Below, one piece after another: positions 15,801 through 16,539 of a stretch of 16,539 nucleotides of DNA. A program made the translations under genes and the position numbers. The stretch is from the NCBI GenBank assembly GCA_030019105.1, contig JASEGY010000033.1, positions 1 to 16,539 on the forward strand, read 5' to 3'. Positions within the stretch are counted from its first letter, which is position 1; every line of letters starts with the position of its first letter. The notes under the pieces are model-generated. The model saw nothing but the letters and a program-made list of their open reading frames with translations. It searched no databases and was not told the origin of the DNA. This DNA comes from a bacterium (GTDB lineage Bacteria > UBA9089 > JASEGY01).

Positions 15801-16539
15801 CTTCCATTCCGGCTGCCCCCATTCAGATTCAGAAAGTCTCTACCACGCCGGTGGTCAATGCCGGCGACCCGGCCGGCTATATCCTGACCGTAACCAATAC
15901 CGGCACCTCAGACCTTGATAATATTGTCGTGAGGGACACCTTCCCCTCCGGCATAACATACAACCCAACCTATCCGTCTGTCCCGGCTGCAACCAATAGC
16001 CCCAGCAGCGGAGACACAATTTTAGTCTGGAACTTCACTACCTCAGCCGATCTACCGGACACCCTCCATCCAGGAGAATCAAGACAGATTCAAGTCACCG
16101 GCGTTGCTGATATTAGTGCCTCAGGAACCCTGGCCAATCAAGCTACGGCAGACGCCCTTGACATCTACGGCGTTCCGGTTGAGCAGGCCGCCGATACCAC
16201 CAGCGTGGTTGTTCTCACACCAACCCCAGCTTTACAGATCGAGAAGGTTACTTCTACCTCAGTGGTTAGCGCCGGTGATTCCATCACCTACATCTTAACT
16301 ATCAAGAACTACGGCAGCCAGTTAATCGACAATATTACCGTAACCGATACCATCCCGGCCGGCCTGGACTATGTCCGCTCAGAGCCGGCTCACAGCGGAA
16401 TCAATGGCCAGGCGGTGAGCTGGACGATCACCTCACTGGCCCGGGGAGAAGAAAGACAGATACAGGTAACGGCGGCTACGACCATTGATGATTCCGGCAG
16501 CTACATTAACCCGGCCAGCGTTTACGGCCAGGATGAGAA
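734..16539 (+). CDS. Giant secreted multi-DUF11 surface protein with nested beta-helix domain (3' end outside window)
   Basis: One uninterrupted frame encodes at least 5,268 residues; no stop is reached. The start is fixed by AAGGGAGG at 717-724 and an in-frame stop at 716-718. Order of parts: signal peptide (1-45), unique N-terminal region (46-432), one divergent DUF11 module (433-582), nine similar tandem DUF11 units (583-2067) of which the third contains a 363-residue right-handed beta-helix (867-1229), a non-DUF11 beta domain (2068-2196), divergent cysteine-rich modules (2197-3321), four paired-module super-repeats (3322-4486) and six canonical DUF11 modules (4487 onward). DUF11 modules (family knowledge) are Ig-like beta-sandwiches found in very long bacterial and archaeal cell-surface proteins. 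I infer an exported adhesin, fibre or sheath protein. No catalytic motif is evident. The anchor type (sorting signal, Por tail, S-layer domain) cannot be judged because the C-terminus is missing. Confidence 0.93.
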   Translation, partial: MNNQKNNQKYWNKRRPGSYLISLLLFFILFWVGSVLLPVARHVFAACATVTFDRQLSGDKVGQHKVPPTVPIDITVSAEVSSSVTSASLIDYFPEDWTILDAGGGTVDPVARTITWSVGDVTTTVSRSYTIFSPERTTPSTKYYFHSELHFYNKCTETSSDWMVIVADPTWYVEGNSPYLALDSNTPCVDGPEIATLSATVTNTGATTLTNATLSISFGASSPNSLILSLTSGDQAVRYIADLDPGDTYTAYWFVTYPRCDAGDNGYYNESYPYTFTFDADNATPETRNLTITSQNEISASANQINAITLSTSALSIGQTFDVVVDYTLGQIGQDGDAWLQPVGNSTFDPSMVRLIRAKATLNGISQPDNQLYFTGWKNNNVSGTVAYTFIGIGPGSTSISPYQEAASGAQQKYTGNFGGPAVTATPSFTNTLTLDKSTDKGIAPPGDTLAYTITYGNTGSDPLGGPATNSSVVIIDTIPANTTYVAGSAGSDTISATIYWSTDGGSAWVGTEPAPASVTHIKWVLDDVVPPSTDPAGSVGFQATINTGVSEWTIILNTCDIGINNGSPVGSDSTSTTVRLPDGVMISKTDGKTLTSASDTLTYTITYQNTGDAAAIGVVITDTIPTDTTFSSASDGGTESGGVVTWNIGTLDAGVQDSVTLTVVVNDTASPGTKIVNTATIADNGLDSDTTNNSQTDTDTVVNPQPDVTITSKTDGTSTASPGDTLTYTITYENIGTTGAVGVVITDVVPTNTTFSSATGGGAESGGMVTWNIGALATDGPHTATVTVVVDDPLPQRTTNIINTANIADDGSDSDPTNNFQSDVDSVIDKVDVTITSKTDGTATASPGDTLTYIITYENTGGVGANVYYVRPDGNNSNSGTGSSASEAWQTIDYAASTIGPGDMVYVAPGTYNELVTIDNSGSSGNRSYYIADTNGSKFSDISAGDVIVDVQNSRNYCFYLLGKNYITIDGFTVRNGAGTWSNADIHIANSDYIEVYNCTASGGSNKGIVVKGDSDNCLISDCEINGTGYSFSVEGTSNDCIIRRCKIHDIPDEGITIWHGSNGNYNTIVENCIIYNNEGNGGIEIGGNSDGSIIRNNTLVNNDATGYGNLNNKGDNTICFNNIFDNGANITITTTGSNFSSDYNCIRGTTSGYTPGANDLTGTNPDLDASYHLNSTSPCRDSGADTFSGQSAPSEDIDTGPRPYNSGYDIGADEYGASALPGSSTAATGVVISDTIPTNTTFVSASDTGTESGGVVTWNIGTLETGVQDSVTLTVTVNDTLPAGTANIVNTATITDDGSDLDPTNNSGTDTDSVFAQPDVIITSKTDGTATVSPGDTLTYTITYQNTGEIGATSVVITDTIPTNTTFSSASGGGTLSGDTVTWTIGTLEVDGPHQITLTVVVNDPLPGGTKIVNTATIGDDGSDSDPTNNSQTDTDTVVAPQPDVTMTSKTDGADTASPGDTLTYTITYENTGDAGAASVVITDTIPTNTTFVSAHGGSESGGVFTWNIGALDANDSGQVTLTVVVNDTLPYGTTNIVNIATIVDDGSDSDSTNNSGTDTDTVVAQPDVTITSKTDGTATALPGDTLTYTITYENTGEIGTTGGVITDTIPTNTTFASCSPGTSSQSGQVLTWNIGNLAVDGPHTITLTVVVNDTLPYGTANIVNIATIADDGSDSDVTNNSGTDTDTVVAYPDVTIISKTDGTATASPGDTLTYTITYQNTGEIGATSVVVTETIPTNTTYVSNTGGGSYSGGVVTWTIGTLEADGPHQVSVTVTVNNPLPQGTTNITNTATIADDGSDSDPANNSATDTDSVDAQPDVTITSKTDGADTASQGDTLTYTITYRNTGEMNATGVVITDTIPTNTTFVSASAPGSESGGVVTWNIGSLGVDGSHQVTLTVVIDNSLPQGTTNIVNTATIADDGSDSDATNNSGTDTTSVTVQPDVSITKTDGRRKAWPGSTLIYNITYENIGDTGAVSVVITDTVPDHTSFVSATEPYNIVSEVVTWNIGSLDANDSGQVTLTVVVDVPLAEGTDIYNTVTITDDGSDPDLSNNSYTDIDLDPQPEARFTDSSWTEVIFYQVCDNVYIEVVDEPGQDTITITLYSYDSSDTIDAETVTLTEDLVETDVYRGSISTCYHYAAAGCPLGYDNGILSVNPFDDPGTKQWIEYTYKAITPSADFRRPNLAFPTVPGTEWVTPASLNVCQTDGEFRLTFLNSGQDTAYDAVIVIDTLPDGYSYVPGYGKIISNDNPTGYAVEPDTTSVPGDWIWNYDGLDGNPIWDIASADTRTLVFALTPSCNSPEASEIWFRTYFRIGSCATALDLTGDDQNGNNFQAVSITVNQASLSLTKTAIELNGSSITPTSSPTASPGDEITWLITVSSNGDTAPLVNVEVTDTLGAGLTYVAGSSIADDSDTKHLVWTSAQESGLASIDPGDTVGLTLKTLVGCAGLSNNVSATWGCDENNDCQSTDVTAVASVTLDPQGPDLAFNPPNFNFSYCYDIDTYTITIQNNGGAYARNITLIGSGLSSYLTLTNVSPSGSYDSPSQTFTLPDLAPGDTVEITFTAAPLNGWCSWSGLQPTRIVNWTLNYYNGCNNSFSKTDSSNITISPQSTLTVTKSSNPTIEMYLGETIQYTLTVDYNGTTSCPGPSTQVSVTDTYPNGFTVLDADGGNTDTPGIITWSYTPDGVTSWVKTVLLQAPPYDECETYAQTYAYNYVYASLTDCCGCFLSDQDSTMIALEAEEFFTSERTPYATTFQKCSSIDFANTYSFDNSSVWDTVNWSDMIFYESGANNMDFVAGSLSITVDSGTQDCTISGQNFSDTTFVHEIITYYYEFDFPADCDAIPVKGSTMVITYQMQATDTSSPGCDTSYSFYDWSTLDVGVDLTGNCYDADRYIEETTYLTLQNPDMYLTVSDHTMDECDTTTVTINITKTPSSLAAYDVRVQLNMGNYARISDFSYPVGPTPTWNDPYLEYGDAFGVDTNSAQITFDLERYCTSSGGISATVYYDDLCNNDDPDSYDQMCSYSDNMVVTLQDGDLSIIVSPDPIIITADTVAWTVYAYNNGVGAIQNVDIHDTLGSGYSNMTYQIIDHTGSPAAADGYDTLAAGIHELHIRIHEIPGNSNWQIRFTADVDACQVGELENRIIQAFWSCHPTSDACETEIATPSITQAILREPSLYIKVQPIPTSVSAINICGTQDFQLIIRNDGPTYNYDVVSTASFIPGQLDYISGSAVITKNGSSIDSPTPHNPTVVPGVGLVWDLSTWGIDDLAPGDEIIINFDIDVDCSYVTSQLLPEASYLEPCGQAGTVSAYGRYIAATTPDLTVDKTINPFPGKPGPTTWTIRLFNQGNGVTDRIVVIDTLPSYMYYTGSSEPPYSGNIGDTVITWVFDRPDSTINPGSAYEFTVTATMDDCPPPASANEPNTAAAIVGCKGAGENDFECIISITKDFDASSPYWSIGGSNPDSFSVTQTIGSTTSCDTDAAWVLLFENNDEVDGKAPITIYDTLPSGVEYVSSTVSHDTGSGWTPVSPDSIDTSTQTIIWSLSSTDLAAGEKLRVDLVVRSNCGFAGGTNSISLKIFNCIGTEYTLPTDGPDTATVSDPGESDISVTKTPTDTQDPFPGRVGSSRAWTISISNSGDAATDRVVVTDTLPRYMSYASSSEGPYSVDSSGTRTVVTWVLDRPDSTVAVSGSYQFTLTANMAECPAAAYADELNEVKAVNGCRDDGDTELRCIVDTASDSDEATPYWNIGEVDSDSFSVTQTTENPVYCDTDAAWVLLFENNDEVDGKGPITIYDTLPAGVEYVSSTVSHDTGSGWTPVSPDSIDTSAPTISWTLPSGTNLDAGDKLKVDLVVRTNCNFNGGTNYTSLTLYNCLTPPEFYSLPVDGPDTQTVTGDNTPPDLSVDKFSKDTTYFAAEDTVAWTITVTNSGTPTSRTIIIDTLPDFVTYNIYSVTSEHSLNWITSPTGAPGEVLQWVTDSSIINGSPLTLTLTGDVTCNDSTTPNVVQVLTGCPDLDDTTAIKYVCEVDVESDSSTPYWQVAEYHPEDFAITQNLPAFGYCDTGTFTLTFENKEDIGDITAYGAITLTDTLPAELFYIETVSIIHTDSTGATTPITATDSPAQEAEGLLSWILPGTLDLSPGETIALTFNVGSRCDFAGGQNNVRFTAHTCFGDTYSLPAAGPDTDNVPDAAGMPNISVEKIPATFDAEGPNTWTIRLTNTGTAATDRTIVTDTLPDYVTSYSAGPTWTTEEVIGGDTVLTWVINTPIASGGGTFDINFSGTISCIHTDEANTVSVVTGCADLFDSMALYCVVNSDSDVSTPYWVLKETDISIVQTLPPEIQVCTLHDGSDSDTFVITFTNLSPAETNNESITGYSPITITDTLPQGITYVSGSTTIIWTGEADWTTNPATTGSGVAGDTQILVWTLPYNFDPQDVISVTFKIENPSSLSCEDFPELSQNTVGIRMHPCDGGDTYGFSNTSSNIQKLDPNLSITKSVVDTNATGRDPTNAWLIPGDTVAYTITVTNSGDGEARNVTITDTLSNYLHFTTESHSAGDTFEGYTGGYNDGSCSWTIARILPAGGTATVTLYATVLHDLYGDNSSEPDMPDGTVITNAAGSLTATDACCPDVVDTGALSLDVEAPYVWVEKHLINPAPPDVPSVGDLITFRIDYGNTGSSTAYDIVITDTLPGGLQYVSGGNWDGSVITFADEFIEHGSVGNPGWLDPGETASVYWQANIVSAPIGGINNIAVLDHQDDNGNPREQISDTESFSVFVLDLEKSAPATAAPGDAITFTLTIVNDSSDSISSLNLTDTLPTWVSFVSASDGGDYDTSAHTVYWLLGTIHPQSSRVVTIDVLVSETAPDQTVLQNNATLVYSGGTIDASSSTTVGGAVILEVNKHASCYPGTTCTLQPGDTFSYTIRYENIGSGIAKIIITDTLPADVTYIEDNSSYSHTNVGQVYTWPDVSSETYSAAGFTVGYFTVTVRLNDTVTLGKLFTNEVTLSYWDKGNGTFFGTLYDSLTLRTSASIPAAPIQIQKVSTTPVVNAGDPAGYILTVTNTGTSDLDNIVVRDTFPSGITYNPTYPSVPAATNSPSSGDTILVWNFTTSADLPDTLHPGESRQIQVTGVADISASGTLANQATADALDIYGVPVEQAADTTSVVVLTPTPALQIEKVTSTSVVSAGDSITYILTIKNYGSQLIDNITVTDTIPAGLDYVRSEPAHSGINGQAVSWTITSLARGEERQIQVTAATTIDDSGSYINPASVYGQDE
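869..2029 (+). other. Unique N-terminal region with Ig-like and cohesin-like modules, residues 46-432
   Basis: The mature protein starts with a cysteine-containing beta-rich segment. It carries a DUF11-like strand pattern (SLIDYFPEDWTILDAG, then TITWSVGDV) and a motif SPERTTPSTKYYFHSEL followed by SDWMVIVADP near residues 137-178. A second module (about 190-290) has the TATLS-like pattern ATLSATVTNTGATTLTNATL and LDPGDTYTAYW. A third (about 297-425) begins NEISASANQ and contains LSIGQTFDVVVDY and GTVAYTFIGIGPGS, resembling cohesin or Ig-like folds that bind partners. These assignments rest on pattern only. Their position after the signal peptide suggests that this is the free, distal end of the protein. 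Confidence 0.55.
2030..2479 (+). other. Divergent first DUF11 module, residues 433-582
   Basis: The module starts LTLDKSTDKG and shows the DUF11 core: PGDTLAYTITYGNTG, then VVIIDTIPANTTYVAGS. It is longer than the following units because of insertions around SDPLGGPATNSS and WSTDGGSAWVGTEP. An eight-C tract at 2064-2071 encodes A-P-P just before the PGDT motif. In place of the NTATIADDGS ending of later units it has NTCDIGINNGSPVGSDS. Confidence 0.75.
2480..6934 (+). repeat. Nine tandem DUF11 units of about 375 bp
   Basis: Unit starts, at the D of the DVTITSKTDG motif, are 2480, 2855, 3230, 4694, 5069, 5441, 5819, 6194 and 6569. Lengths are 375, 375, 1464, 375, 372, 378, 375, 375 and 366 bases. 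The 1464-base unit is 375 plus a 1089-base insertion. Each unit reads DVTITSKTDG, ASPGDTLTYTITYxNTG, VVITDTIPTNTTF, GGVVTWNIGTL, LTVVVNDTLP, NTATIADDGSDSDPTNNS, TDTDTV. The acidic loop DDGSDSD resembles calcium-binding loops, which is inference. Long stretches are identical between units at the DNA level, pointing to recent expansion or gene conversion. Apart from one Cys at 5594-5596 (unit 6) and those in the inserted domain, I saw no cysteine. Unit 9 is the most diverged (RRKAW, HTSF). Confidence 0.93.
3332..4420 (+). other. Right-handed beta-helix domain nested in DUF11 unit 3, residues 867-1229
   Basis: The segment opens with the classic leader VYYVRPDGNNSNSGTG, then AWQTIDYAAS, GPGDMVYVAPGTY and IDNSGSSGNRSYYIA (family knowledge: DUF1565 and parallel beta-helix proteins of the pectate-lyase-like fold). 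Rungs of about 22-26 residues follow, with a repeating x-N-C or x-D-C corner: YNCTASGG, SDCEING, RRCKIHD, ENCIIYNNEG, RNNTLVNND, FNNIFDNG. It closes with the usual ending SDYNC, NPDLDASYHLNSTSPCRDSG and YDIGADEY. No catalytic set of a known lyase is obvious, so carbohydrate binding is as likely as cleavage. It is longer than a whole DUF11 unit, lies in a loop between two strands, and is more A/T-rich than its host repeats. A linker SALPGSSTA joins it back. Confidence 0.9.
6935..7321 (+). other. Non-DUF11 beta-rich domain between repeat arrays, residues 2068-2196
   Basis: The DVTITSKTDG spacing ends here and a different sequence begins: EARFTDSSW, NVYIEVVDEPGQDTITITLYS, then AETVTLTEDLVETDVYRGSIS. 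The last motif resembles an Ig-like repeat common in large bacterial surface proteins, with a consensus like ETVTLTETGxxTGVFxGSI. It ends with KQWIEYTYKAITPSADFRRP. It contains several cysteines, unlike the preceding array. I infer a boundary domain between the homogeneous stalk and the cysteine-rich half. Confidence 0.6.
7322..10696 (+). other. Run of divergent, cysteine-rich DUF11-like modules, residues 2197-3321
   Basis: Probable module starts are 7322 (TFLNSGQDTAYDAVIVIDTLP), 7772 (SLTKTAIEL, VNVEVTDTLGAGLTYV), 8192 (YTITIQNNGGAYARNITL), 8570 (TLTVTKSSNP, VSVTDTYPNGFTV), about 8960 (FFTSERTPYATTFQKC), about 9458 (YLTVSDHTMDECDTT), 9845 (VAWTVYAYNNGVGA, VDIHDTLGSGY) and 10262 (CGTQDFQLIIRNDGPTYNYDV). 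The DTLP signature decays in several of them and the modules from 8960 to 9840 hardly show it, so boundaries are approximate. Most carry two to six cysteines, for example the CCGC cluster near 8909. Aromatic residues are frequent. I infer disulfide-stabilised Ig-like domains exposed outside the cell. Confidence 0.65.
11256..11341 (+). repeat. 86-bp identical repeat, copy 1 (partner at 12126-12211)
   Basis: This block encodes the segment starting SGVEYVSSTVSHD and running through GWTPVSPDSIDTS. It is base-for-base identical to 12126-12211, exactly 870 bases downstream. Similarity continues at a lower level upstream to about 11123. It is in-frame and would support deletion or duplication of 290 residues by recombination. 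Confidence 0.9.
12126..12211 (+). repeat. 86-bp identical repeat, copy 2 (partner at 11256-11341)
   Basis: Second copy of the block, 870 bases after the first, within super-repeat 2. Immediately after it the copies diverge (TACCCAG versus TGCCCCG), which marks one edge of the identity tract. Confidence 0.9.
14192..16539 (+). other. Run of canonical DUF11 modules cut by the window end, residues 4487-5268
   Basis: Six modules can be read, starting at 14192 (NLSITKSVVD, VAYTITVTNSG, VTITDTL), 14651 (YVWVEKHLIN, IVITDTLPGGLQYV), about 15044 (VLDLEKSAPA, LNLTDTLPTWVSFV), 15401 (ILEVNKHASC, IIITDTLPADVTYI), 15821 (IQIQKVSTTP, IVVRDTFPSGITY) and 16232 (LQIEKVTSTS, ITVTDTIPAGLDYV). They match the general DUF11 consensus better than the cysteine-rich half and contain few cysteines. 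The last two resemble each other (PVVNAGD and SVVSAGD). The sixth continues beyond the window, so further repeats and any cell-wall anchor lie downstream. Confidence 0.88.

Overview
The window is dominated by one enormous plus-strand reading frame. It opens at ATG 734 and runs without a stop to the last base (5,268 whole codons plus 2 bases), so its 3' end lies outside the window. I spot-checked the frame along its length (for example 2480, 6935, 7427, 10697, 14192 and 16346) and found no frameshift. The product is a secreted, modular surface protein built almost entirely from DUF11-type (Ig-like, 'conserved repeat') beta-sandwich modules. The recurring signature is a strand like TYTITYxNTG, a short loop, then VVITDTLP or VVITDTIP.

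Layout. Bases 1-733 hold no intact gene. They contain the 5'-truncated remnant of a ribbon-helix-helix (CopG/VapB-like) antitoxin (51-284), then small repeats: a palindromic 'ATCCGTGT' element nested inside 13-bp inverted repeats (304-488), CAATCCG heptamers (521-541), and a 150-bp MITE-like element with 22-bp terminal inverted repeats and a perfect 9-bp target duplication (550-717). The downstream duplication touches the ribosome binding site of the giant gene.

The giant protein runs in this order: signal peptide (734-868); a unique N-terminal region of Ig-like or cohesin-like character (869-2029); one divergent DUF11 module (2030-2479); nine tandem, nucleotide-similar DUF11 units of about 375 bp (2480-6934); a non-DUF11 beta-rich domain (6935-7321); a run of divergent cysteine-rich modules (7322-10696); four two-module super-repeats of about 290 residues (10697-14191); and a run of six canonical DUF11 modules cut by the window end (14192-16539). 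The third of the nine units is split by a complete right-handed beta-helix domain of exactly 363 codons (3332-4420).

Organism. GC is moderate, with free-living-style intergenic repeats of the 'CAATCCG' and 'ATCCGTGT' type, MITE-like debris, a toxin-antitoxin remnant and a giant DUF11 gene. From general knowledge this resembles environmental bacteria of poorly cultivated lineages (Omnitrophota, Desantisbacteria or Planctomycetota-like), but nothing here fixes the taxon.

How it works together. There is effectively one functional gene. I infer an exported adhesin, surface-fibre or sheath protein, with DUF11 modules as the stalk and the beta-helix as a side-mounted, probably carbohydrate-facing domain. 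The most notable findings are the precise domain-in-domain insertion, the recent internal duplications, a C8 tract whose slippage would switch the gene off, and the MITE at the translation start.
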